Shown in pieces: positions 8,998 through 16,802 of a DNA stretch of 64,000 bases. Origin of the DNA: Advenella incenata (lineage in GTDB: Bacteria; Pseudomonadota; Gammaproteobacteria; Burkholderiales; Burkholderiaceae_B). A program made the translations under genes and the position numbers. How positions within the stretch are numbered: the stretch's first letter is position 1; each line of letters begins with the position of its first letter. The stretch spans positions 1,972,234 to 2,036,233 of the forward strand of contig NZ_SHKO01000001.1 of the NCBI RefSeq assembly GCF_004217095.1, read 5' to 3'. Below the pieces are notes generated by a model, which made no database searches, was not told where the DNA came from, and saw nothing but the letters and a program-made list of their open reading frames with translations.

Positions 8998-9315
8998 GAT
9001 CGTGACCTCGTTAAGTTTGAAGACCTGATTTTTGGCCCAGGCCAGCCTTCTGTGGGGGTTTCTGGCCGCAGGTGAACCCTGAAGGCAGAAACTGAAAAAA
9101 AGTTACCCTGAAAACGTTTTGCCACAAGACTTGACATTTATGATGCTGATGTTCATCTTGTTACTGGCATTTAGTGAACGGCGTTTTAATCAACGGCGCT
9201 CGGATCAAGGTTAGCCATAGATTATAAGACGAAAAACGAAATAAATTCAAGTATTTATTGCCAAACCGTGGGATTGTGCCCACGCTGCGTACCGATTTTG
9301 CGACTACGGCGCGGT
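8998..9315. other. Gap upstream of rpmB
   Basis: About 318 bases without a gene. The part next to rpmB holds its leader and a candidate minus-strand promoter at 9100-9127. The rest, up to the end of the Bcr-type pump gene, shows no coding frame with family resemblance. A TTGACA at 9131-9136 on the plus strand has no matching -10 and no plus-strand gene after it. Confidence 0.6.
9100..9127 (-). promoter_or_regulatory. Candidate rpmB-rpmG promoter
   Basis: On the minus strand TTGTGG (9122-9127) and TAACTT (9100-9105) are 16 bases apart, which fits a sigma-70 promoter of moderate quality. The transcript would carry a leader of about 95 bases before rpmB. Prediction by eye only. Confidence 0.35.
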
Positions 9316-10554
9316 TCAGCCGCCAAAATAGCGATCTGCCGGCTTGGCCAGCACCTTGCCACACAGCAGTGCCAGCACGGTGCAAATGGCCAGACCGACG
9401 AAAAGCGGCACGGGAGAGTCGGCCAGGCTGCTGCTGACGATACTGCTGCTGAGGGTGCCGAACAGAAACTGCAGGCAGCCCATTAACGCAGAGGCAACAC
9501 CCAATCGATGTCCCTGGTCCCTTAGTGCCAATGCCGTTGCGTTGGGCAAAATAAAGCCCAGGCTGGTAGTAAAGCCCAGTAGCGTGAGCGTGAGCAATGT
9601 GAGGTTTAGCATGCCGGCCAGGGCCAGTCCAAGGCCAATAAGAATGCTGAGGCACCCGCAGGTGAGGGCGGTGCGCAAAATGCCCAGGGGCGAGTGAACG
9701 CGCAGCAGGCGGGCGCCGATCTGGGAGCCGACAATCAGACCGAATGCATTCAAGCCAAAAAACAGACCAAAATGCTGTTGCGGCACGCCATACATATTAA
9801 TAAAAACAGTCGGAGAGACCGAAATATAGGCAAACAGGCCCGACATGCCAATGCCGCCGGCCAGCGAGAAGCCCATGTAATTGCGATCGCGCAGCAGGCT
9901 GGCATAGTTTTTTGCGATGGTGCGCAAATGCAGCGGTACTGCCTTCTCCGGTGGCATGGTTTCCCTTAGTCGGAAAATCGCCAGAACGAACATGATGGCG
10001 CTATAGAACAACATCACGGCAAACAGGCCGCGCCAGCCCGTGACCGGTGACAGGTAGCCACCCATCAGCGGTGCCAAAATGGGTGCAACACCCATGATCA
10101 GCATCATCATGGACATGGCCATGGCTGAATCCCGGGTATTGAGCTGGTCGCGAATGACGGCGCGCGGGATTACCATGGCAGCAGCAGCGCCGCAGGCCTG
10201 GATGCAGCGGAAAAATAGCAAATACTCGACGCTGCTTGCCAGTGCGCAGCCAATGGTGGCCAGCATGTAAATCATCAGGCCGCCCAGTAACGGTTTTTTC
10301 CGCCCGTAGCGGTCGGCGATCGGACCATAAAACAACTGTGATAGCGCCAGTCCCAGCAGATACGTGGACACGGTCAGTTCGACCCGGTGTTGCGGGACCT
10401 GCAAATCAGCAGAAATTGCAGGAAAAGAGGGCAGATACATATCAATGGTAAGCGGGCCGATGGCGGTCATCAGACCCAACAGCCACAACCAGAGGGGTAC
10501 CTTTTTATCGATTGATTTTGACTTCGTGTTGTGCACGCTATCGTTTTTGGACAT
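9316..10554 (-). CDS. Bcr/CflA-family multidrug efflux transporter
   Basis: A 412-residue inner-membrane proton-coupled exporter with 12 predicted helices. It belongs to the Bcr/CflA drug-resistance branch by TIDMYLPSFPAI in helix 1, the QLFYGPIADRYGRKKPLLGG loop and the RCIQACGAAAAMVIPRAVIRD region in helices 4-5. The ATG at 10554 has GGAAG 8 bases upstream and is preferred over an upstream TTG. Its first 17 bases overlap the end of the MATE gene, so the two are translationally coupled. The substrate is unknown. Confidence 0.92.
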   Translation of the reverse strand: MSKNDSVHNTKSKSIDKKVPLWLWLLGLMTAIGPLTIDMYLPSFPAISADLQVPQHRVELTVSTYLLGLALSQLFYGPIADRYGRKKPLLGGLMIYMLATIGCALASSVEYLLFFRCIQACGAAAAMVIPRAVIRDQLNTRDSAMAMSMMMLIMGVAPILAPLMGGYLSPVTGWRGLFAVMLFYSAIMFVLAIFRLRETMPPEKAVPLHLRTIAKNYASLLRDRNYMGFSLAGGIGMSGLFAYISVSPTVFINMYGVPQQHFGLFFGLNAFGLIVGSQIGARLLRVHSPLGILRTALTCGCLSILIGLGLALAGMLNLTLLTLTLLGFTTSLGFILPNATALALRDQGHRLGVASALMGCLQFLFGTLSSSIVSSSLADSPVPLFVGLAICTVLALLCGKVLAKPADRYFGG

Positions 10555-11935
10555 TGACTGACTTCCAGTACCAAATGGCAAGTGTGATGGCGCAGAGCAG
10601 CATGCTGAAACTGCACATGATCCACAGAGAGGCTACGCCTGGCGGAGCGCCCGGTGTGAGCACTGCGGCAAGGCCGTCCAGCAGGCGGTAGCCTGGGCCG
10701 AAACCGAAATACCAGCCGCCCAGTAGGCCAATACCAAAGAGTGATCCGGTCTGAATCAAAAATGGCATGGTCGCTATTTTGTGCGCTCGCAATATATAGG
10801 AGAGCATGCATTGTAACGCATCGCTGGTATGCAACAGGGGAAGTATTGTCAGCAATGCGTAGGCCATGGCAGCGATCGCCGGATCGGAGGTGTAGATCTG
10901 AATGATCTGTGGCCTGGCCGCCATGACCACCAACAGGCTCAGTGCGACGCCGGTCAGGCCCAGCCCGATGCCGATGCGTGCCAGACGCCTGGCCTGTTCA
11001 GATTGCTGTGCTCCCAGGGACTGTGCCACCAGCGATGAGGTGGCAATGCCGATGGCCAGGGGGAACATATACAGCAATGAGACCAGATTGGCCAGGATCT
11101 GGTGTCCCCCGGAGACAAAGGTACCCTCGCGTGCTGCCAGTAAAGCCATAAAGGTAAAGGAACTGACTTCAGCCAGATAAGAGCCTCCCATAGGCAGGCC
11201 CAGTTGCAAAATTTCTTTTTGCGCCGGCCAGGCTGGTTTGCCCAGCCTGAGTTGAAACTGCCTGTAGAACGGCTCGCGCAGGATAGCCACGATGCCCACT
11301 GTTAGCGCGAGCCAGGACACAATGGCGGTAGAGGTGGCGGCGCCGGCGCTGCCCAGGGCAGGAAAGCCGCCGTATCCGAAAATAAGCAGCCAGTTAAAAA
11401 GCAGTTTGACCAGTACGGAAGCCAGGCTGACATACATCAGCAGGCGCGGGCGCTGTACTGCGGTCGCAAGGGCATAGACGCAGCGGAACATCAATGCCGC
11501 CGGCAGCGCAATGCAGCAAATGCGCAGGTAAACAGCCACTTCCTGCCGGACCTGCAAGGGCAAATCGCCCGAGAAACTGAGCCATATATCAGGAAACAGG
11601 AGCAGGGAGCCGCCCAGCGCGGATAGAAACAGTGAGAGCCAGATCCCCTGGCCAATGAAGCGGCCGATTTCGGCGTGTCGCTGGGCGCCGAACAGTTGCG
11701 CGCAAATGGGCACCAGCGCATGAACGACACCCATCAACCCGATATGGATCGTCATGAAAATCGATACCGAGAGCGCCATGGCCTGCAGTGACACCGGATT
11801 GGTATGGCCAAGCATGGTGCTGTCCAGAACGGCGAAAGCGATCCCCGCCCACTGGCTGATCAGCATCGGCCAGGCCAGGCGCACAATCTTGCGAACAGGG
11901 CCATGTCCGTCCGTCAGGTTGGGGCGTAATGACAT
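10538..11935 (-). CDS. MATE-family efflux transporter (NorM-like)
   Basis: A 465-residue cation-coupled multidrug exporter with 12 helices. MATE features are the N-terminal RLAWPMLISQWAGIAFAVLD, the GHTNPVSLQAMALS stretch, VPICAQLFGAQRHAEIGRF and the repeat-half counterpart SLVAQSLGAQQSEQARRLAR. It starts 6 bases after the stop codon of the upstream glycosyltransferase-like gene and overlaps the downstream Bcr-type pump. The three genes therefore form a tight operon pairing an envelope enzyme with two exporters. Substrates cannot be told from sequence. Confidence 0.93.
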   Translation of the reverse strand: MSLRPNLTDGHGPVRKIVRLAWPMLISQWAGIAFAVLDSTMLGHTNPVSLQAMALSVSIFMTIHIGLMGVVHALVPICAQLFGAQRHAEIGRFIGQGIWLSLFLSALGGSLLLFPDIWLSFSGDLPLQVRQEVAVYLRICCIALPAALMFRCVYALATAVQRPRLLMYVSLASVLVKLLFNWLLIFGYGGFPALGSAGAATSTAIVSWLALTVGIVAILREPFYRQFQLRLGKPAWPAQKEILQLGLPMGGSYLAEVSSFTFMALLAAREGTFVSGGHQILANLVSLLYMFPLAIGIATSSLVAQSLGAQQSEQARRLARIGIGLGLTGVALSLLVVMAARPQIIQIYTSDPAIAAMAYALLTILPLLHTSDALQCMLSYILRAHKIATMPFLIQTGSLFGIGLLGGWYFGFGPGYRLLDGLAAVLTPGAPPGVASLWIMCSFSMLLCAITLAIWYWKSVNVQKR

Positions 11936-11941
11936 GGTCGG

Positions 11942-13684
11942 TTATCTGGCAGGCAGCTGAATCAGGCGAAAGACTTCATGTCGGTCGGGACGGCGTTTTC
12001 CCTGCCAGATCAGTGTCGCATTATCCGGGTAAGGCTCGGCCTCGTCCTCTATTTTTTCAAAAGTCGTCTGCAGCAATACATATTGACACTGGGCATCGAA
12101 GGAAAACTGTAGTCCCTCGAACACATAGAAGGCGGCGCGCTGCCCCAGGCCCACGCCATGCTGGCGAATGCAGTCGGCCGGGATATTGTTTTCGTCAATG
12201 ACCGTAGCCAGTTCTTCGGATACCGCTTTATAACTGCGGTTGTAATTGATCGATGGCAGCCACAACAACGCCAGCAGCATCCAGGTGAGGGTCAGGCCGG
12301 TTGCCGACAAAACGATGCCGCGCCAGAGGACGGCAGGGTTGCTGCGCAGGCGCCAGGACACCGTCCAGATCCAGGCCAGGCAGACTACGAGGGCCAGAAT
12401 TAGCGTAATCGCGGAGATATGGGGCTCAAAACCGGTCAACAGCCGCGTGATATTGTGGTGGATTTTCGGGGGCCAGCCAAAATTGAGCGCGACCCAGCCC
12501 AGCCAGGTGGCGACCATGGCCAGCGACATGATCATGATCGAGAACCAGTCGAGCGTGTTGACGAATGAACGACGCAGGGTTGGCAATGACAGCGAGGCAA
12601 GAATCGCGCATGGCACGGCAAGCATGGCATACTCGGATTCGAACGCGTCTTTCTGAAAAACAACCGTGAGTACGGCTGCGCCGAGCAACAATGCGGGAAT
12701 GAAGATATGCGGCGCATCCATCCATTTGCGCCAGTTCCACAAGGCAATAATCATAAATGGCCAGGTCGGCCACAGGAACCAAGATAGGTCGCGTAGTGTG
12801 GAAAAAATCTCGGTGGGCGAGGGCAGGCTGAATAGCGAGTTGTTCCAGAAAATGTAACTATTGGCCCAGTAACTGCTGGTATTGTTGGCAGCAGCCAGCC
12901 AGACCAGGCAGCAGGCGGCGGCCAATGCGACGCTCCATAGGAGCCACAGCTTTTGTTGCCGGCCGAAGTTGCGAAAAAATAATAGCGCGATCAAGGCTAG
13001 CAACACGGGGACGCCGCCGATTGCGCCGCGCGTCAGAAAAGCGGCACCCAGGCCAAGGCCGGCCAGCGTGCTCCCCTGCACGGGGTGATCAAGCATGCGC
13101 GCCATACCGTAGAACGCCACGGCCTGGCACATCATGATCAAGGGGAAATTGGAGGTCTCGTGCATGCGGATGACGATGCCGATCGTCGCGATGATAAACA
13201 GCACCGCAGCGTCGGCAATCATCCTGCCGTAGTCCTGGGGGTTGGGTTCTCCGCCAAATGGCAGCGCCAGCGGCTGGCATTCCTTGCGCCGTGCCAGAAG
13301 GTAGGTTCCGTACCACGTCGCCCAGATGATCACGAAAAAATAAATGAAGATGGGCAGGCGGGCGGCGGTGATCTGCGCTTCCAGCGGCGCCTGGAATAGC
13401 ATAAAGACAGGGCTGAATACCTGAATGAATAGTGTTCCTATCCAGGTCAGTAGCGGACCTTCCTGGGCATAGGCGTAATTGCCGATCTGCGGCAGCAACC
13501 AGGCATGCTCCTGTCCGCGAAATGCGGTCAGCATGGTGGCAAGGCCGGTCAGGTCATCCGTTTTCCATGGATCGCGATAGAACAGCCCGGCAAAAATATA
13601 CAGCACGCCGACCACCAGCAATGCTGTGCGGGAAAGTTTGCGGGTGGCGATTTCGGTCAGGCGGGAGGGCGTGGTGCGTTGCAT
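11942..13684 (-). CDS. Membrane glycosyltransferase-like protein (GT-C/PMT fold, ArnT-like)
   Basis: A 580-residue protein with about 11-12 membrane helices in the N-terminal two thirds and a C-terminal soluble part. GLFYRDPWKTDDLTGLATML matches the acidic first periplasmic loop of ArnT/PMT-type glycosyltransferases, which take sugars from polyprenyl phosphate carriers. HETSNFPLIMMCQAVAFYGMAR and the AFLTRGAIGG region also fit. It probably modifies lipid A or another envelope glycan, but donor and acceptor are unknown. The ATG at 13684 is chosen over a TTG seven codons upstream. First gene of the operon with the MATE and Bcr pumps. Confidence 0.8.
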   Translation of the reverse strand: MQRTTPSRLTEIATRKLSRTALLVVGVLYIFAGLFYRDPWKTDDLTGLATMLTAFRGQEHAWLLPQIGNYAYAQEGPLLTWIGTLFIQVFSPVFMLFQAPLEAQITAARLPIFIYFFVIIWATWYGTYLLARRKECQPLALPFGGEPNPQDYGRMIADAAVLFIIATIGIVIRMHETSNFPLIMMCQAVAFYGMARMLDHPVQGSTLAGLGLGAAFLTRGAIGGVPVLLALIALLFFRNFGRQQKLWLLWSVALAAACCLVWLAAANNTSSYWANSYIFWNNSLFSLPSPTEIFSTLRDLSWFLWPTWPFMIIALWNWRKWMDAPHIFIPALLLGAAVLTVVFQKDAFESEYAMLAVPCAILASLSLPTLRRSFVNTLDWFSIMIMSLAMVATWLGWVALNFGWPPKIHHNITRLLTGFEPHISAITLILALVVCLAWIWTVSWRLRSNPAVLWRGIVLSATGLTLTWMLLALLWLPSINYNRSYKAVSEELATVIDENNIPADCIRQHGVGLGQRAAFYVFEGLQFSFDAQCQYVLLQTTFEKIEDEAEPYPDNATLIWQGKRRPDRHEVFRLIQLPAR

Positions 13685-13923
13685 GTATAAGTATTGGATG
13701 TACAACTAATGGATTCCCCGCATTTTAGCTGAAAAAGCCGGGCTAAAAACCCTGCTGATGTTTTTGTTTCCCGCCAGGGCTACAAAAGTATGTCACGGCG
13801 CTTCTGTTAACACCGCGGTGCTGCGATGACAGGGCGCAAGAGGCTGTGGCACGCTGTGGGCTCAATCCGGATTGGGCTGGGGCGCGATTGAACGTCACGC
13901 CCATGTTTCTTAGCGCATGCAAA

Positions 13924-13932
13924 GGGGGGGGG
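13924..13932. repeat. Homopolymer run of nine G
   Basis: Nine consecutive G on the plus strand (poly-C on the strand of the downstream operon), about 240 bases upstream of the glycosyltransferase-like start. Tracts of this length can slip during replication. A second run of eight G lies at 14082-14089. Confidence 0.9.
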
Positions 13933-14235
13933 CTACTGCGGCGAGCAATGTGAGGTTGGTGGGGTCGTGGAGCGCCAGTATGATCTTGGCCAGGGCGCTA
14001 TATTGGCAGAATGGCTATGACGGGGCGCCGGGCTGGCAGCAAGGCGAATGCGGATGGAGAAAAGCGAAAACCTGCGCGGAAGGGGGGGGCTGGAGGGAGA
14101 AAGCTAAAACCTGACTATGGCATTATTAATACTGAATAATTAATTAAGACACAAGCTAAATACAGGTACAAGCTAAAGGCGCAAGCTTTATAGGGCAGTG
14201 CAGGCAGGAAAAAACAGCAAGGGAATGATAATGGT

Positions 14236-14284
14236 AAAAGCCAAAAGCCAAAAGCCAAAAGCCAAAAGCCAAAAGCCAAAAGCA
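14236..14284 (+). repeat. Heptamer tandem array (AAAAGCC, six perfect units plus one variant)
   Basis: Six exact copies of AAAAGCC in a row, then AAAAGCA. To its left (14061-14190) are looser relatives such as AAAGCGAAA, AAAGCTAAA and AAGCTAAA. The whole therefore looks like a decayed array with one recently expanded core. A period of seven is out of step with codons and with the helical turn, and no open reading frame uses it. Confidence 0.92.
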
Positions 14285-14333
14285 CATTGGGCATAAACTG
14301 AGCGGTATGCGCTGTTCAGTTTATGCCCAATGT
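14284..14333. repeat. Perfect 18-bp inverted repeat joined to the heptamer array
   Basis: ACATTGGGCATAAACTGA (14284-14301) is exactly complementary to 14316-14333, with 14 bases between. The stem can extend by four more pairs if G-U pairs are allowed, leaving a six-base loop. No T run follows on either strand, so it is not a standard terminator. It touches the last heptamer unit. Confidence 0.85.
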
Positions 14334-14422
14334 AAGCTGGCTAATGCGAGCTGGCCCACGCAAGTTGGCTAATGGCAGTGCTTGTCGAACCCCGATGTTG
14401 CCGCGGGCCCGGTGCACTGAAA

Positions 14423-14689
14423 TTAGGAAGCTTTTTTGCGTGTGCCGGCAGTGGTGGCGAACCGGGCGCGGAATTTCTCAACGCGACCTGTTTCAACGAT
14501 ACGCGTTTGCGCACCAGTATAGAAAGGATGGGACTCGGCAGTCACATCACATTTGAAAAGTGGGTAGGTTTTGCCATCCAGTTCGATGGTTTCGCGTGAG
14601 TTCAGCGTAGAGCGGCTGATGATTTTTGAACCAGTTTGCTGGTCCAGAAACACGACTTCGCGGTATTCTGGGTGAATACTATCTTTCAT
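14423..14689 (-). CDS. rpmE2: 50S ribosomal protein L31 type B
   Basis: An 88-residue L31 of the type B form. It starts MKDSIHPEYREVVFLDQQTG and continues TLNSRETIELDGKTYPLFK and VTAESHPFYTG. It lacks the CxxC zinc site of type A L31, has a lone cysteine, and has the type B length. Type B forms are often induced under zinc limitation as zinc-free replacements. Whether this is the only L31 copy cannot be judged here. The start codon is set by the family N-terminus. A candidate promoter lies about 95 bases upstream. Confidence 0.95.
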   Translation of the reverse strand: MKDSIHPEYREVVFLDQQTGSKIISRSTLNSRETIELDGKTYPLFKCDVTAESHPFYTGAQTRIVETGRVEKFRARFATTAGTRKKAS

Positions 14690-15028
14690 GATTAAGTCCT
14701 GAGGGTTTGACGGGTCGCCAGCCTTGTGCCGCTGTCCAAATAACAGGTGCAAAAAGCAACGTATCCAAAAATTTAATCCGGTATTCTAGCACAGAAGTCA
14801 TTGAATACATAGCATATTCGGTGAAAAAACGACAGGCGGATGCCATTTTTTCACGAACAGCTAAGGATCCTGCGGCTGTTTTCGTTGGAACGGGCGTTTT
14901 ATCGGCGTATGGTCCACCCTGTTGCCCAGGCGTTTTCGGGTGGGTCTGCTGGCTGGTTTCCAGCGATTGACGCCGGCCCATTGTCTGTCTGCAACCAGCA
15001 ACGACAGGCAGCTTGCCCCGTGTCCAGC
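14690..15028. other. Gap upstream of rpmE2
   Basis: About 340 bases. The first 100 hold the rpmE2 leader and a candidate promoter. The remainder, up to the end of a small unknown gene, has only overlapping short frames with no recognisable product. Confidence 0.6.
14783..14791 (-). promoter_or_regulatory. Candidate extended -10 promoter of rpmE2
   Basis: Minus-strand TGC-TAGAAT is an extended -10 element (TGn before a five-of-six TATAAT match). No good -35 is seen 17 bases upstream, which is acceptable for extended -10 promoters. A transcript from here would carry a leader of about 88 bases. Confidence 0.4.
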
Positions 15029-15346
15029 TCAAGCGTTGACTGTCAGCCCTGGTAAATCGACGGTAATGCTGGGCGAGCCCAGTGCATTGATGCAGTGACG
15101 CGCCAGCAATTCTCGCTGATCGGGGTGGTTTTCTAAAAAGTCGTAGCCCATGGCATCGGTGACGCCCATAATCCGGTCTAGCACCAGCACTTTGCCACTG
15201 GGGCGCAGCGGCTCGCATTCGAGTTCTTCCCATTTTTCAACCAGCCATTGCTGCGATTGCGCCGCAAGCGCCGCGGTCGGTTCCATATTAAGCTGAACCT
15301 GTAGAGTCTGGGTCGGGGTAAAAATAAAGTTGACGTCGCAGCGCAT
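15029..15346 (-). CDS. Conserved-looking hypothetical protein
   Basis: A 105-residue protein I do not recognise. It starts MRCDVNFIFTPTQTLQVQLN, has a mixed charged middle (WLVEKWEELECEPLRPSGKV) and ends in a hydrophobic SPSITVDLPGLTVNA. There is no signal peptide or membrane helix; it looks like a small soluble alpha/beta protein. GGAGGT lies just before the ATG, closer than usual but strong, and this decides the start inside a longer open frame. It lies about 345 bases downstream of kynA on the same strand, but no functional link can be shown. Confidence 0.7.
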   Translation of the reverse strand: MRCDVNFIFTPTQTLQVQLNMEPTAALAAQSQQWLVEKWEELECEPLRPSGKVLVLDRIMGVTDAMGYDFLENHPDQRELLARHCINALGSPSITVDLPGLTVNA

Positions 15347-15690
15347 GGGACCTCCGGGCGTGATGGCAAAAGCGCACAAGTTGCACTGTAGAAAAAATGA
15401 CGAAAAAATACTGTCACGATCATGACAATGTCGCGGTGATCGTGCACTGCTCGCCATTAACGTGAATATATTCAGCAATTCGGGATGATACAGCCAGCCG
15501 ATGCTGGATAACGATAACAATGCCTATACCGGGTTTTTTGTAATCGGCGATGATGCATCGACATGACCGTGGCTTAGCAGCACACTGGGATACGCTTATT
15601 GCATCAATCATGCGGCAGGGTCGAGCAGCCGCGCGTGGCGCAGCGCGCGTTCGAGCCGATACGCGGTGCCGTCGGGGCCGGCGTTGCGAA
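15347..15690. other. Gap with a possible decayed ABC-ATPase tail
   Basis: About 345 bases between kynA and a small unknown gene. The minus-strand frame at roughly 15418-15555 reads IADYKKPGIGIVIVIQHRLA then SSRIAEYIHVNGEQ. This faintly resembles the Walker B-to-end part of LivG/LivF-type ATPases (a hydrophobic strand, QH, then a descriptor of the ADR-YVL-G kind). There is no Walker A, no signature motif and no start. If real it is a short remnant; chance is equally likely. Confidence 0.2.
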
Positions 15691-16545
15691 TTACAGATGG
15701 GTGCGTAATGTCCATATTTCGGGAAATAGAACGACATCCAGCATTTTGCGCAAATAGTTAACGCCCGATGTGCCGCCGGTGCCGCGCTTGAAGCCGATAA
15801 TGCGCTCTACGGTGGTGACATGGCGAAAGCGCCACAAGCGGAAGGCGTCTTCGATATCGGTTAGTTTTTCGCCCAATTGGTACAGATCCCAGTGCTGCTC
15901 GGGCTCTCGGTATACCTGCAGCCAGGCATCCATAACGCCGTCACTGGCTGCATAAGGCTGGGTCCAGTCTCGTTCAAGATGATCCCGGGGGACCGCAATG
16001 CCGCGACGCGCCAGCAGTTGCAATGCCTCGTCATAGAGCGATGGCTGTTCATAGGCCTGCAATACCTGCGCGTAACGATCCGGGTGATGCTCATGGGGCC
16101 TGAGCATGGCGGCGTTCTTGTTGCCAAGTAAAAATTCGATTTGTCGATACTGAAAGCTTTGAAAGCCGCTGGAGGCGGCCAGCCACGGCCGCAACGCGGT
16201 ATATTCCGGCGGTGTCATTGTGGCCAGCACGTCCCAGGCATGAACCAGTTGCTCCATGATGCGTCCGACCCGTGCCAGCATTTTGAACGCCGGGTTCAAC
16301 TGGTCATTGCGCAGGCTGCCAATGGCCGCATTCAGTTCGTGCAGCATTAGCTTGATCCACAGTTCACTGGTCTGGTGCTGGATGATGAACAGCATTTCAT
16401 TGTGTTCGGGGGACAGCGGATGCTGCGCGCCCAGCAGTTCATCCAGATGCAGGTAATCACCGTAGCTCATATCGCGCGAGAAATCCAGTTTGGCGTTTTC
16501 ACTGGCCATTGCTTCTGCAGAGGTGGGGGGTGTTGGTTCTTTCAT
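15691..16545 (-). CDS. kynA: Tryptophan 2,3-dioxygenase
   Basis: A 284-residue heme dioxygenase that opens the indole ring of L-tryptophan to N-formylkynurenine, the first step of the kynurenine route. Family motifs are [13 protein letters not shown], the [19 protein letters not shown] segment that lines the active site, SGFQSFQYR, and [20 protein letters not shown] with the proximal heme histidine. The ATG at 16545 is set by AAGGAA 8 bases upstream; earlier starts lack a ribosome site. kynU and kynB lie upstream on the same strand. Confidence 0.96.
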   Translation of the reverse strand: MKEPTPPTSAEAMASENAKLDFSRDMSYGDYLHLDELLGAQHPLSPEHNEMLFIIQHQTSELWIKLMLHELNAAIGSLRNDQLNPAFKMLARVGRIMEQLVHAWDVLATMTPPEYTALRPWLAASSGFQSFQYRQIEFLLGNKNAAMLRPHEHHPDRYAQVLQAYEQPSLYDEALQLLARRGIAVPRDHLERDWTQPYAASDGVMDAWLQVYREPEQHWDLYQLGEKLTDIEDAFRLWRFRHVTTVERIIGFKRGTGGTSGVNYLRKMLDVVLFPEIWTLRTHL

Positions 16546-16802
16546 GCTTGGATTCCTTTGAACAGGCCGGCATGCCAGGTCTGGGCCTGACATTGTCCAT
16601 AGGGGCGTGTGCAACGTTGCGGTTACCGGTTCAGGACTTTGCAGCTATCGTTTCAGTTTACCCAACCGGCCGGCATGCACCAACCTGATCGCCGGTCCGG
16701 CGGCAAATAAATACCTGCCCGGCGCAGGGCCAGGCAGACAGCAATGCTGCGCGCGAGACCGGCATTATGTTAATTGTGATAACGCCCGATATGCGCAATG
16801 AG

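Larger units (their letters stand above)
13685..14422. other. Long non-coding stretch with G runs and repeats
   Basis: About 740 bases between the divergent ends of a glycosyltransferase-like operon and rpmE2, with no credible gene. From left to right it holds a run of nine G (13924-13932), a run of eight G (14082-14089), degenerate AAAGCNAAA units (14061-14190), a perfect heptamer array (14236-14284) and a large inverted repeat (14284-14333). Base composition shifts to A-rich and purine-rich on the plus strand. It lies upstream of the minus-strand operon and so may carry its promoter. Confidence 0.7.

Noticed and set aside
9131-9136. Perfect TTGACA on the plus strand
   Set aside because: No -10 at the right distance and only minus-strand genes follow, so a functional promoter is not supported.
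8619-9137. A 172-codon minus-strand frame covering rpmB and part of rpmG
   Set aside because: It runs in another frame across two unmistakable ribosomal protein genes and their gap, and has no domain of its own.
13917-14114. A 65-codon frame that includes both G runs
   Set aside because: Considered as a contingency gene, but it has no ribosome site, signal or family resemblance and lies in low-complexity sequence.
14236-14333. CRISPR array or mobile-element end
   Set aside because: Seven-base units without spacers are not CRISPR. The inverted repeat has no transposase gene and no target duplication that I can see.
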